Source: Chryseobacterium sp. LAM-KRS1 (GTDB lineage Bacteria > Bacteroidota > Bacteroidia > Flavobacteriales > Weeksellaceae). From it: a DNA stretch of 64,000 nucleotides. Below are positions 29,067-37,813 of this stretch, in pieces. Location of the stretch: the NCBI RefSeq assembly GCF_013184525.1, contig NZ_JAAOIZ010000002.1:434001-498000 (forward strand), in the 5' to 3' direction. The position numbers and the translations under genes are program-made. A model generated the notes under the pieces. It ran no database searches, was not told where the DNA came from, and was given only the letters and a program-made list of their open reading frames with translations. How positions within the stretch are numbered: the stretch's first letter is position 1; each line of letters starts with the position of its first letter.

Positions 29067-30956
29067 TTAAAAGGCAAAGCACGAACAGCCTAGAGCTCCC
29101 CAGAATGTGTGGTAATTATTAACGGGCACATTGCTCATTCTTGCCTGGTTATGGTTATGATGGTGAATATCGCAGCTTCCTGCACAGCTGTGAATTTGTG
29201 AGGTTAGCGGGGCTTTTAAATCCTGTTTCGCATTTTTCTCAATTTCTTTCTGAAAATGTCCGCCTGCAGGGTAATATCCGTTGTAAAGATTGGTGGGAGA
29301 CCAGTCCGGAAGCACAGGAATAGATGGTGGTGCATAAGATAAGAATGTTCCTTTGGCATAGACTATTTTCCCGTCTACAATGGTCATTTCCGCTTCAATA
29401 TTTTTGATATCTTCATCATCAACCGTAAAATAATCCTGATCAAGAACTGCCAGATCGGCAAACATTCCTACCCTGATATCACCTTTTTTCTGCTGTTCCT
29501 GAGAAAACCATGCGCTGCCTTTTGTGTACAGTTCCAATGCTGTTGATCTGTCCAGCTTTGTTTCATGATACAATTGAAGTCCGCCAACAGTTTTACCTGC
29601 GGTCAGCCAATACATGGAAACCCACGGATTGTAGCTGCTTACCCTTGTGGCATCTGAGCCTCCACCTACAGGAACTCCCATTTCCAGCATTTTTTTTACG
29701 GGTGGTGTACTTTCTGCGGCGCCGGAACCATAACGGTCTGCAAAATATTCTCCCTGATAAGCCATTCTGCTCTGGATGGCGATTCCTCCGCCAAGCATTT
29801 TTACACGTTCTATATTTTTTTCATCAATGGTTTCTGCATGATCAAAAATCCATGGAAGACCATTAAAAGGAATATCCCGGTTTACTTTTTCAAAAACATT
29901 TAAAAAACGGGTGATGCTTTCATTATAGGTTGCATGAAGTCTGAATGGCCAGCGGTTTTCTACCAGTAAACGGACTACTTTTTCGAGATCTGCTTCCATG
30001 TTTTCAGGCAGGTCAGGTCTTGGCTGAAGAAAATCTTCAAAATCGGCTGCAGAAAATACCAGCATCTCTCCTGCCCCGTTGTGGCGGTACATATCATCCC
30101 CCTGATATAATTTTACCGTGTCGATCCAATCGCTGAAATCTTCAAATTCATGCTTAGGTTTCTGGGTAAAAAGATTATAGGCAATCCTTACGGTAAGCTG
30201 TTTTTTCTCATTCAGTTCGTTCACCACCTGATAATCTTCCGGAAAATTCTGAAATCCTCCGCCGGCATCAATGACACTGGTAATTCCGAAGCGGTTCAGT
30301 TCTGTCATAAAATGCCTTGTGGAATTCAGCTGGTGTTCGTAAGAAAGTTTCGGGCCTTTTGCTAGTGTTGAGTATAAGATCATGGCATTGGGTGTGGCAA
30401 TAATCAACCCTGTGGGTTCACCATTAGCATCTCTTTCAATATGTCCGCCGGCCGGAGCCGGAGTATCTTTGGTAAATCCTACTGCTTTTAATGCAGCTCT
30501 GTTCATCAATGCCCTGTCGTATAAATGCAGAATAAAAACTGGTGTTTCGGGGGCGATAGCATTAATCTCTTCCAGGGTTGGCATCCTTCTTTCTGCAAAC
30601 TGGAATTCGGACCATCCTCCTACAACACGAACCCATTGCGGAGAAGGCGTACGGTCTACCTGGTCTTTTAACATTCTGAGCGCATCGGCCAGTGAGGGAA
30701 CGCCGTCCCATCTTAATTCCAGATTGTAATTCAATCCGCCACGGATCAAATGGATGTGAGAATCATTGATTCCCGGCACTACTCTTTTCTTTTTAAGGTC
30801 AATCAGTTTTGTGGCCTCATCTGCGAACTGGTTTGCCAGTCCGTCATTTCCAACCGCAATAATTTTCCCGTCTTTAATGGCCACTGCAGAAACGTCCGGA
30901 GTTTCTTTATTGAAAGTGTGTATTTTTCCGTTGTATACGATAAGATCTGCTTTCAT
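29067..30956 (-). CDS. Amidohydrolase family protein (YtcJ-like)
   Basis: 629 aa. It opens with the small composite domain KADLIVYNGKIHTFN and the metal-binding GINDSHIHLIRGG (HxH). FDHAETI supplies a later His, GGGSDATRVSSYNP the usual Asp region, and the C-terminal composite domain ends near MTIVDGKIVYAKG. After about 580 it has a Cys/His-rich tail (SCAGSCDIHHHNHNQ) that is unusual and may bind metal. There is no signal peptide. The substrate is unknown; family members hydrolyse amides or exo-enol esters. It lies 7 bp after the M17 N-domain gene in the stress string. Confidence 0.88.
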   Translation of the reverse strand: MKADLIVYNGKIHTFNKETPDVSAVAIKDGKIIAVGNDGLANQFADEATKLIDLKKKRVVPGINDSHIHLIRGGLNYNLELRWDGVPSLADALRMLKDQVDRTPSPQWVRVVGGWSEFQFAERRMPTLEEINAIAPETPVFILHLYDRALMNRAALKAVGFTKDTPAPAGGHIERDANGEPTGLIIATPNAMILYSTLAKGPKLSYEHQLNSTRHFMTELNRFGITSVIDAGGGFQNFPEDYQVVNELNEKKQLTVRIAYNLFTQKPKHEFEDFSDWIDTVKLYQGDDMYRHNGAGEMLVFSAADFEDFLQPRPDLPENMEADLEKVVRLLVENRWPFRLHATYNESITRFLNVFEKVNRDIPFNGLPWIFDHAETIDEKNIERVKMLGGGIAIQSRMAYQGEYFADRYGSGAAESTPPVKKMLEMGVPVGGGSDATRVSSYNPWVSMYWLTAGKTVGGLQLYHETKLDRSTALELYTKGSAWFSQEQQKKGDIRVGMFADLAVLDQDYFTVDDEDIKNIEAEMTIVDGKIVYAKGTFLSYAPPSIPVLPDWSPTNLYNGYYPAGGHFQKEIEKNAKQDLKAPLTSQIHSCAGSCDIHHHNHNQARMSNVPVNNYHTFWGALGCSCFAF

Positions 30957-30962
30957 TTGTAA

Positions 30963-31706
30963 TTATTTGGTGTTCAACTTCGAAATCGCCTCCTGAATTC
31001 CTCCTCCGGCAACGGTGAAAAATGACGGTCCGGCCAGCAGAATCAGTTTTTTTAATTTCATTGTATCGGATAAATGCTGACTATTTAAATAAGACTGTGT
31101 ACGGTAGGCATCAAAAGCGCCCAAAACCACATTTTCTGCTACCAGGGCTGTCGGAGAATCAATTCCTGCGTCTTTGATATCGCTGGCAAAGGATACAGTA
31201 TGTACCTGTAGTTTCAAAGCTTCTCTCATCGCAACACTTCCTACTTCTTTCATCAGTTCGGCATCGAAAGAGTTTCTGTTACCCAGGCCTATCAACAGCA
31301 ATTTTCCGGAGGCAAGGCTTCCTTTCGGAGGATTAATTAATAAGGTTTCTAAAGCGTGTCCCTTGAACTGTCCTTTTTTACGGATTTCTGTAATAATTCC
31401 TTTTAATGCTTCATCCAGATGAACCATGCCGTTCAGTTCTTTGGGAAGCGCAGGAGGATTGAAAATATCTCCTTCCGTATACTCGAAAACACAGGCGATC
31501 TGTAAATCTGCTTTAGCCGCAGATGGCCCCTGTACCATACCTATGACAGAAATCCCGTCAACAGTTCCCCATGTTTTTGAGGTCCCGATAGCTGTTTTTT
31601 CTGCAACAGCCTGTGCTGAAACGAATTGGGTTCCCGCAGTTGCCAACACCAATACTGTAAAGATTGTTTTTGACCAATTGATGTATTTTGAAATTGAATT
31701 TTGCAT
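30963..31706 (-). CDS. Secreted protein with M17 peptidase N-terminal domain only
   Basis: 247 aa with a signal peptide (cleavage near VSAQA, about 32). The remainder resembles the N-terminal macro-like domain of leucyl aminopeptidases (LLIGLGNRNSFDAELMKEVGSVAMREA; VAENVVLGAFDAYRTQ). The metal-binding catalytic domain of M17 enzymes is absent and the gene ends normally, so this is not an obvious truncation by frameshift. It may be a binding or scaffold protein in the periplasm. It sits 20 bp after the porin gene and 6 bp before the amidohydrolase gene. Confidence 0.8.
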   Translation of the reverse strand: MQNSISKYINWSKTIFTVLVLATAGTQFVSAQAVAEKTAIGTSKTWGTVDGISVIGMVQGPSAAKADLQIACVFEYTEGDIFNPPALPKELNGMVHLDEALKGIITEIRKKGQFKGHALETLLINPPKGSLASGKLLLIGLGNRNSFDAELMKEVGSVAMREALKLQVHTVSFASDIKDAGIDSPTALVAENVVLGAFDAYRTQSYLNSQHLSDTMKLKKLILLAGPSFFTVAGGGIQEAISKLNTK

Positions 31707-31726
31707 AATAAATGATTTAGTAATGA

Positions 31727-33115
31727 TTAAAATTTGAATCCCAGCCTGATATTCCAGAAAACTCCGCTTTTTGCATCCTGAATGATATCTTCGATAAAAG
31801 GTCCTTTGTGGAAATACTGAAGTCCGCTCACCAAAGAGAAATGTTTGTTGAAATTATAGGTAAAGCTGGTTAAATAAGCCGTTCCGATATACCTTTCATC
31901 TGAGCTGCTTCCGGGACGGTTCAATGCTCCGCTTGGCCGGTAGACACCGTCGTTCAGGGAATATCGCCAGTTGAAGACAACATCCATCTGCATTTTGAGT
32001 CTGGAAGTCAGATCAAGGGTCATATACGGATGAATATCAATTAAATTGACAGGTCCCACCTGAGGGCTGAAGCCGAAATAGCCTCCTTTCGGATACAAAG
32101 GATTAAATGTATTGAGCTTTCCGTCGTTTTTTGAATGATCTCCCGATATATAGTCGTTTCTCAGATTGATGCTTGGGCTGAATCTAACATTTTCAAAGAG
32201 ATATCCTACATCCACAGATCCCGTCCAGGCACTGATATTGTCGTTTCCAAAACGTCCGAACTGATAGGCTGCTTCCAGGTTATAAATAAATCCGCCGCCA
32301 TATTTCCAGAGTCTTCCGCCAACTGTGTGACGCTTTTCTCTTGCTGTTCCGGCTTCAAAAACAGATTCATCTCTACGGATTCCGAGGTAATACAGATCCA
32401 GATTTCCGGCTTCGGGAATAATAATTTTGGAATAAAGTCCCCAAAGATTAAGCTGCTTTGAAAGGGTATTATCAAAAACTCCGGTATTGACAGAGTCTGC
32501 CATCATCGCAAAAGCATCTACGGAAATATTTTTATAGGAATACATGATTTTGGCTCCTGTAAAAGACAGCCTTGCATTCGGCCCTTCCCTTACAGAAATT
32601 AATCTTCCGGAACCGTAATCCAGCTCCTGCCTTCCCAGTCTCACTATCAGCTTCTGATCTTCCTTATTCACCAGGCCTGCATCCAGAAAGAGATTCTGAA
32701 TATTCAGCTGATCTTCATCAATGCCTCTTGAACCGTTTTTTCTTCCGTTTTGTAAAGCACTTCTGATCTGTGAAAATATTCTGAAGTTTTTCCCGAAATG
32801 CCAGTCTGCATGAAGATCATAGCGTTGGAGAAAAAAGTCGTTGTGTCCTATGTTAAGCCTTCCCCAATCTTCGTTGTTGAAATCCACATATTCATACCTT
32901 GCCTCGCCACCCAATGAGAGATAGATGTCTTTCTTTTCATTGATAGGGAGATATTTAATGTTATCATAAAAGCTTTTGGTGGAATCTTTCAGATATTCAT
33001 AATTTTCGTCATACCGCAGAAGTTTAAAGCTCTGGGAGGAGAACGTTTCAGAACATAAAAAAACTGTTATGATAAAAGCTTTTAAGAACAGTATTGAAGG
33101 TGCAGATTTCAACAT
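31727..33115 (-). CDS. Alginate-export-type outer-membrane porin
   Basis: 462 aa with a signal peptide (to about residue 28) and a barrel of repeated amphipathic strands. LSLGGEARYEYVDFNNEDWG, HADWHFGKNFRIFSQIRSA and LGRQELDYGSGRLIS are typical of the alginate_exp family, and the protein ends in RLGFKF, an aromatic C-terminus. The family includes AlgE-type polymer channels, but in Bacteroidota it is broad, and the neighbours do not suggest alginate. It probably lets the small substrates of the nearby secreted hydrolases cross the outer membrane. Position is 19 bp after the isochorismatase-like gene. Confidence 0.85.
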   Translation of the reverse strand: MLKSAPSILFLKAFIITVFLCSETFSSQSFKLLRYDENYEYLKDSTKSFYDNIKYLPINEKKDIYLSLGGEARYEYVDFNNEDWGRLNIGHNDFFLQRYDLHADWHFGKNFRIFSQIRSALQNGRKNGSRGIDEDQLNIQNLFLDAGLVNKEDQKLIVRLGRQELDYGSGRLISVREGPNARLSFTGAKIMYSYKNISVDAFAMMADSVNTGVFDNTLSKQLNLWGLYSKIIIPEAGNLDLYYLGIRRDESVFEAGTAREKRHTVGGRLWKYGGGFIYNLEAAYQFGRFGNDNISAWTGSVDVGYLFENVRFSPSINLRNDYISGDHSKNDGKLNTFNPLYPKGGYFGFSPQVGPVNLIDIHPYMTLDLTSRLKMQMDVVFNWRYSLNDGVYRPSGALNRPGSSSDERYIGTAYLTSFTYNFNKHFSLVSGLQYFHKGPFIEDIIQDAKSGVFWNIRLGFKF

Positions 33116-33134
33116 TGAAAATGGTATATGGATT

Positions 33135-33767
33135 TTAATGATTCAGCATATGGTGAGCATAGTGGATTCCCAATCCGTAAGAAGCACCATATTTTTTCAT
33201 CAGGTCAGTTACAGGGCCATAGGTTTCCTGACGTGCCCAGTCTCTCTGAAGTTCCAGGATATACTGAATGGAAGTCATAGGCTTTACTCCTGAATGGATC
33301 ATTCTCTGTACCGCTCTTTCATGCGCCTCATCACTCACATCGCCACAGGCATCGGTAATGACATACACGTCATAGCCTTCCTCAAGTGCAGATAATGCCG
33401 GCCCCACAATACAAACGCCTGTCCATAATCCTGCAAAAACCAGTTTTTGCTTCTGGGTTCCTGTAATGGCTTTATAAGCAGTTTCATCTTCCCAGGTATT
33501 CATAGTAGTTCTGTCGATGTAGCCTGAGGTTGTCATAGGAAATGCTTCCTCAATTTCCGGGAAAACAGGACCTGAAAAGCTTTGTTCTGCAACCGTAGTA
33601 ATGATGGTCGGAACATTGAATATTTTGGATGCTCCACACAGTACTGCTACATTATTACGCAGTTCGTTCATAGAGATACTTTTGGTGGCAAATGCCATTT
33701 GTCCTTCGAAATCAATAAGTACCAGTGCATGATTTTCAGGGGAAAGAAGTTTTGATGATGGTTTCAT
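33135..33767 (-). CDS. Isochorismatase-family cysteine hydrolase (YcaC-like)
   Basis: 210 aa. VLIDFEGQM carries the catalytic Asp, IDRTTMNTWED the basic residue position, and FAGLWTGVCIVGPALSALEEG the nucleophilic Cys (about 118). The order and spacing match YcaC-type hydrolases, whose true substrates are mostly unknown. It lies 32 bp after an alpha/beta hydrolase gene and 19 bp before the porin gene. Confidence 0.9.
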   Translation of the reverse strand: MKPSSKLLSPENHALVLIDFEGQMAFATKSISMNELRNNVAVLCGASKIFNVPTIITTVAEQSFSGPVFPEIEEAFPMTTSGYIDRTTMNTWEDETAYKAITGTQKQKLVFAGLWTGVCIVGPALSALEEGYDVYVITDACGDVSDEAHERAVQRMIHSGVKPMTSIQYILELQRDWARQETYGPVTDLMKKYGASYGLGIHYAHHMLNH

Positions 33768-33799
33768 AAAGTTTATTTAGATATTTTTTTGTTTATATT

Positions 33800-34711
33800 T
33801 TATTGTTTAAGAAATTTCAATAACTCTTCATTGAATTTGTCTTTTTCTTCGAGGAACAGTGCATGTCCGCTGTTTTCAAAAGGAATAAGCTTAGATCCTT
33901 TAATAGCTTTGTTCATTTGCTCTGCTAAAGCATAAGCCACTATCTTGTCCTGTTTTGCCTGCATGATAAGGGTCGGAATCTTGATTTTAGGTAAATCTCC
34001 ACGAAGGTCTTCGTCTCTTAAAGCGATTAACGCCTGCTCCATTGCATAAGCGGATGACTGCATTTCAATCCCTCCAAGCCAGGTTCCTATACCTGGTGAA
34101 ACAGAAGTTGCGGATAAAACAAATCTTTCACCTATAGTGTTCAGTAATCCCGGTCTGTCTACGCTTACAAGGTCTATCCATTTGGTAATATCTTCTTTTG
34201 TAAATAGCGGATAAGGATAATCCGGTTTTTTGGTATGAACAGGTGCAGCAGCAGCGAATAATGCCAGTTTACTGACATGGGCACTGTTGTATTTCGCCAC
34301 GTAATGCAAAGCAATCGCACCCCCCATGGAATGGCCGCCCAACGTAGCATCTTTGATATCCAGTTTATCCAAAACAGTTTTGATATCAGAAGCAAACTGG
34401 TCATAATCATATTTTCCATAAGGCTTATCCGACTGTCCGAATCCTCTCAGAGTGATTCCTATAACACGATAACCCGCTTTGATTAAAGGAAGATACTGGT
34501 ACTCCCATGAAGCATCACTTACCGGATAACCGTGGATTAAAACAACCGGCTTACCTTCTCCAAGGTCGGAAACATGAAGTCTTACATTAGGTTCCACTTC
34601 GATATATTCTGCTCTGGCTTTTATAAATTTTGCCATATTTTGTGCGTTAATATTGTTAAGGAATACCGCTGACAATAGCACGGTGGCACCAAAAATTGAT
34701 TTTAGTTTCAT
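33800..34711 (-). CDS. Secreted alpha/beta hydrolase
   Basis: 303 aa with a signal peptide (KSIFGATVLLSAVFLNNINAQ). The nucleophile elbow is GHSMGG and the oxyanion region is HGYPVSDASWEYQ; the late FENSGHALFLEE carries the catalytic His and MQAKQDKIVA the acid region. Closest by pattern to haloperoxidase/epoxide-hydrolase-like enzymes. A strong palindrome lies 28 bp upstream (34739-34761), so it may begin a sub-operon of the stress string. Confidence 0.9.
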   Translation of the reverse strand: MKLKSIFGATVLLSAVFLNNINAQNMAKFIKARAEYIEVEPNVRLHVSDLGEGKPVVLIHGYPVSDASWEYQYLPLIKAGYRVIGITLRGFGQSDKPYGKYDYDQFASDIKTVLDKLDIKDATLGGHSMGGAIALHYVAKYNSAHVSKLALFAAAAPVHTKKPDYPYPLFTKEDITKWIDLVSVDRPGLLNTIGERFVLSATSVSPGIGTWLGGIEMQSSAYAMEQALIALRDEDLRGDLPKIKIPTLIMQAKQDKIVAYALAEQMNKAIKGSKLIPFENSGHALFLEEKDKFNEELLKFLKQ

Positions 34712-34738
34712 AATGATGATATTTAATGGCTGATTTTT

Positions 34739-34761
34739 GACAGATTTACAATAAATCTGTC
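34739..34761. promoter_or_regulatory. Perfect inverted repeat upstream of the secreted hydrolase
   Basis: Arms GACAGATTTA and TAAATCTGTC with a CAA spacer. It is not followed by a T-run on either strand, so it reads as a protein-binding site rather than a terminator. It ends 28 bp before the hydrolase ATG. Confidence 0.5.
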
Positions 34762-34836
34762 AAAGTGGTATTGAATCAGCTGCCTTCCCTAAAAGGATCT
34801 CCATTTAAAAAGAAGACAGCAGATTTGAAAAAGAAA

Positions 34837-35325
34837 TTATCTTTTTAGTAAATATTTATGCTGCCCTTCCAGAACGAGTTCAGATTTTTGGTTATAGACT
34901 CTCACTTTTGTGGTCACTATACCTCTGTCTTCCTGTGGCGTTAAATCGGTGATTTCCAACGAGGAATACAACGTATCTCCTGAATGTACCTCTTTCAAAA
35001 AATGGCATGATAATTCTAAAAAAGCAATAAAAACACTTCCGAAGTAATGAGGCAAAAGAGTCGCGCCCGGTGCGGTAAAAGCCAATACCTGCAAACCGTG
35101 AACTACTGGAGCTTCATGGCCGTATCTTTTTGCATATTCCACATCGTAATGAATCGGATGATTATCACAGGAAACCGTTTGAAAAGCTGAAGCATGTGCA
35201 TCAGTAAGAGTTCTGCTTGGCGCCCTGAACAATTCACCTACTTTCAGTTCGTCAAACGTACGGGCAGGCACAATAGCAAAATCTTCAGGATTGAATTCCG
35301 CTTCGTGAGTTTTTGAGTTTTCCAT
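34837..35325 (-). CDS. MaoC-like dehydratase-domain protein
   Basis: 162 aa, a single hot-dog fold. The hydratase-type motif appears as HASAFQTVSCDNHPIHYD, and VVHGLQVLAFTAPGA continues the fold. Such proteins hydrate enoyl-CoA or related thioesters, though the partner is unclear here. It lies between two alpha/beta hydrolase genes on the same strand, 27 bp after the first and 125 bp before the second. Confidence 0.87.
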   Translation of the reverse strand: MENSKTHEAEFNPEDFAIVPARTFDELKVGELFRAPSRTLTDAHASAFQTVSCDNHPIHYDVEYAKRYGHEAPVVHGLQVLAFTAPGATLLPHYFGSVFIAFLELSCHFLKEVHSGDTLYSSLEITDLTPQEDRGIVTTKVRVYNQKSELVLEGQHKYLLKR

Positions 35326-35352
35326 ATATTTTGGATTTGAATGGAATGATAA

Positions 35353-36174
35353 TTATTCAGCAATAAATTCCAAAAGGTCTTTATTTATGGTTTGATGCTC
35401 TGTAGTGGGCATTCCGTGAGGAAACCCCGGATATGTGATCAGTTTTCCGTTCTTTAGTAATTTAATTGATTTTAATGCCGCATTGGCAATAGGGACGATT
35501 TGGTCATCCTCACCATGCATCACCAAAACAGGAATATCCACAGCTTTTAAATCTTCGGTTAAATCTGTTTCTGAAAAAGCTTTGATCCCGTCATAATGAG
35601 CAACAATTCCTCCCATCAATCCTTGTCTCCACCAGTTTCTCTGAACTCCGTCCTTTACACTCGCTCCTTCTCTGTTATAGCCATAGAAAGGGAAAGTAAG
35701 ATCATAATAAAACTGGTTTCTGTTGTTCATCGTCTGTTCTCTGATATCATCAAAAACTGACATCGGAACACCGTCAGGATTATTTTCACTCTTAACCATT
35801 ACCGGCGGAATGGCACTTATCAGAACCGCTTTCTTAGCTCTTCCGTTTGCATATTTGTTAACATAACGGATCACTTCTCCACCTCCTGTTGAATGCCCGA
35901 TGTGTACAACATCTTTCAGATCTAAAAATTCAACCAGTTCTGCAGCATCAGAAGCGTATTGTTCAATAGTATGATTGTAGATATTCTGGCTGGAGCGTCC
36001 GTGGCCTCTTCTGTCGTGGGTAACCACTCTGTAGCCTTTCTGTAAAAAGAAAATTACCTGTGCATCCCAGTCATCAGATGATAATGGCCACCCGTGGTGA
36101 AACATCAAGACAGGTCCTTGTCCCTGATCTTTGTAAAAAATTTCTGTTCCGTCTTTTAATGTTAATGTGCTCAT
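35353..36174 (-). CDS. Alpha/beta hydrolase (non-haem chloroperoxidase/arylesterase-like)
   Basis: The start at 36174 (MSTLTLKDGTEIFYKD) gives 273 aa, the normal size; a longer frame to 36237 adds an unlikely N-terminus. HHGWPLSSDDWDAQ is the oxyanion region, GHSTGGGEVIRYV the nucleophile elbow, MHGEDDQIVP the acid and FPHGMPTTE the His. The family acts as esterase and perhydrolase with broad substrates. It is cytoplasmic (no signal peptide) and is the first gene of the long minus-strand string. Confidence 0.91.
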   Translation of the reverse strand: MSTLTLKDGTEIFYKDQGQGPVLMFHHGWPLSSDDWDAQVIFFLQKGYRVVTHDRRGHGRSSQNIYNHTIEQYASDAAELVEFLDLKDVVHIGHSTGGGEVIRYVNKYANGRAKKAVLISAIPPVMVKSENNPDGVPMSVFDDIREQTMNNRNQFYYDLTFPFYGYNREGASVKDGVQRNWWRQGLMGGIVAHYDGIKAFSETDLTEDLKAVDIPVLVMHGEDDQIVPIANAALKSIKLLKNGKLITYPGFPHGMPTTEHQTINKDLLEFIAE

Positions 36175-36237
36175 TGTTGTATTATTTTTTGAATTAAACT
36201 TATGAGCATAATGCCAAAAAATAACCCAAAACAACAA

Positions 36238-36252
36238 AACACCTGATTTACA
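36238..36252 (-). promoter_or_regulatory. Copy of a 15-bp motif TGTAAATCAGGTGTT
   Basis: An identical 15-mer occurs at 54258-54272. Here it lies 63-78 bp upstream of the first gene of the stress string, on its coding strand, where a promoter is expected. No TAnnTTTG box was found for that gene. Confidence 0.3.
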
Positions 36253-36281
36253 GAATATTATTTAAAATATCATAATGAAAA

Positions 36282-36305
36282 AAAACTACGAAATATCGTA
36301 GTTTT
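36282..36305 (-). terminator. Hairpin with T-run on the minus strand
   Basis: Perfect 10-bp stem (AAAACTACGA / TCGTAGTTTT) with loop AATA, followed on the minus strand by a run of T. It lies about 75 bp beyond the YceI terminator and upstream of the chloroperoxidase-like gene, so it may be a leader attenuator or end a short RNA. Confidence 0.5.
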
Positions 36306-36375
36306 ATGATTGCATTATTTAGTTTTGTATAAAGAAAGTTCAATGGAAATAAATTCCATTAAAATTCCGATCATA

Positions 36376-36408
36376 AATAAACAAAAGCCTTTGAGGTTCC
36401 AAAGGCTT
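36376..36408 (-). terminator. Terminator of the yceI-like gene
   Basis: Stem AAGCCTTTG / CAAAGGCTT (9 bp) followed on the minus strand by TTTTGTTTATTT, 28 bp after the YceI stop. Confidence 0.7.
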
Positions 36409-36435
36409 GTCTATTGTTTGCTATTTGATGTTTTC

Positions 36436-36948
36436 TTATTGCTGTTTTACAAACTGTAAATCGCCCGCAAGTTTAACCTCATCGCTTACCATTACTCCTC
36501 CGCCCTCAAGCGCAGCATGCCAGGTAAGTCCGAAATCTTTTCTATTGATTTTGCCTTCAAAAGAAAATCCTGCTCTTGTATTTCCGTAAGGATCTGTTTT
36601 AATTCCGTTGAAATCCACATCAAGAGTAATTGGTTTTGTAATGTGGTTAATGGTAAGATCACCCTTTACTTCATTGCTTAATGCAGAAGCTTCAAAAGTG
36701 ATTACAGGATGTACTTCAACATTAAAAAAGTCTGCCGATTTCAGGTGATTGTCTCTGTCGGTATTGTATGTAGATATAGAATCTGTCTGAATAGTTGCTA
36801 CTGTTTTTACATTGGTAAAAGTATCGTCTTCTGCTTCAAGCTGCACATCAAAATTGGTGAAATTTCCTTTGACATTTGAAATCATCATATGTCTTACCTT
36901 GAAAGTTATTTCACTGTGTGTTGGGTCTAGGTTCCATTTTGTAGCCAT
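36436..36948 (-). CDS. YceI-family lipid-binding protein
   Basis: 170 aa, the whole length of one YceI domain (WNLDPTHSEITFKVRHMMISNVKGNF; then DVEVHPVITFEASAL-like strands; GLTWHAALEGGGVMVSDEVKL). The fold is a lipocalin-like barrel that binds isoprenoid-type lipids such as polyprenyl quinones. No signal peptide, so it is probably cytoplasmic, unlike E. coli YceI. It has its own promoter (36980-36987) and terminator (36376-36408), so it is monocistronic. Confidence 0.92.
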   Translation of the reverse strand: MATKWNLDPTHSEITFKVRHMMISNVKGNFTNFDVQLEAEDDTFTNVKTVATIQTDSISTYNTDRDNHLKSADFFNVEVHPVITFEASALSNEVKGDLTINHITKPITLDVDFNGIKTDPYGNTRAGFSFEGKINRKDFGLTWHAALEGGGVMVSDEVKLAGDLQFVKQQ

Positions 36949-36979
36949 TGTAATTATATTTTAAAGGTTATTTATATCG

Positions 36980-36987
36980 CAAATTTA
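36980..36987 (-). promoter_or_regulatory. -7 box of the yceI-like gene
   Basis: The minus strand reads TAAATTTG (TAnnTTTG), 31 bp before the ATG. Confidence 0.4.
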
Positions 36988-37145
36988 CAGGCATCCAAGT
37001 CTGGAAGTTGTTGATATTTGATAATAAATATTTTGCATCAAAATGATTCAATGATTTATTTTGATAACGGATTTGATAATAACTTTTAATGACCAGATAA
37101 TTTTCATTAAATTCGTAAATCAAGAAATCAGTTCAGGACCTAACT

Positions 37146-37736
37146 ATGAATATCAATCAGGACAGTTTTTTAATTCTTTTCAGTTATATCGAAGCTCACA
37201 GCTCATCCACATTAAGTTCTGATGACAAAAAATTTATACGAGAGTTATTTGTTTACAAAAAAATTGAAAAAAAACAGTTTTTTCTAAAGCAGGGAGAAAT
37301 TTGCAAATACTGTGGTTTCATCATTAAGGGAGCAATGAAACAATTTTCTGTGGACGACTCTGGAAAGGAAAATGTCATCAACCTTTATCTGGAAAACTGG
37401 TGGGTAGCTGATCGAGAAAGTCTATTAGGCTCAAAACCGTCCATTTATACTATTGAAGCCTATGAGGATACTGAGATGTTGATGATTTCAAAAGAAGACA
37501 TTAACGAAATGACAAAAGTTCCGGCTTTAAATGAATTGACAAAACGATTGGATATGAACCACGGCATAGCGATGCAAAATCGCATCAATAATGCAATAAG
37601 CCTTTCCGCAGCAGAACGTTATCATAATCTTTTTAAAACTCATCCTGCATTTTTACAAAGATTTCCACAACATCTTATTGCATCGTATTTGGGAATTACA
37701 AAAGAAACTTTAAGCCGTATCCGTAAACAGAAATAG
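37146..37736 (+). CDS. Crp/Fnr-family transcriptional regulator
   Basis: 196 aa. The cyclic-nucleotide-binding-like domain spans about 25-140 (KQFFLKQGEICKYCGFIIKGAMKQF), but the Arg/Ser set for cAMP is not obvious. The C-terminal helix-turn-helix ends LIASYLGITKETLSRIRKQ. The pattern is that of Bacteroidota Crp/Fnr relatives that sense unknown ligands. It is divergent from the yceI-like gene, which it may control. Two Cys in the N-terminal part (KYC, and the preceding EIC) could be redox-active. Confidence 0.9.
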   Translation: MNINQDSFLILFSYIEAHSSSTLSSDDKKFIRELFVYKKIEKKQFFLKQGEICKYCGFIIKGAMKQFSVDDSGKENVINLYLENWWVADRESLLGSKPSIYTIEAYEDTEMLMISKEDINEMTKVPALNELTKRLDMNHGIAMQNRINNAISLSAAERYHNLFKTHPAFLQRFPQHLIASYLGITKETLSRIRKQK

Positions 37737-37813
37737 ATTTGAGAAAAATTTAATAAGAATCACCAATTAAATAGTTAACGTTGTTTTGAGCGTTAATAAT
37801 TAAATCAAGCAAG

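Noticed and set aside
36174-36260. Possible sigma-54 promoter before the stress string (GG...GC at the right spacing)
   Set aside because: Only the invariant GG and GC match; the rest of the -24/-12 consensus is poor, so it was not called.
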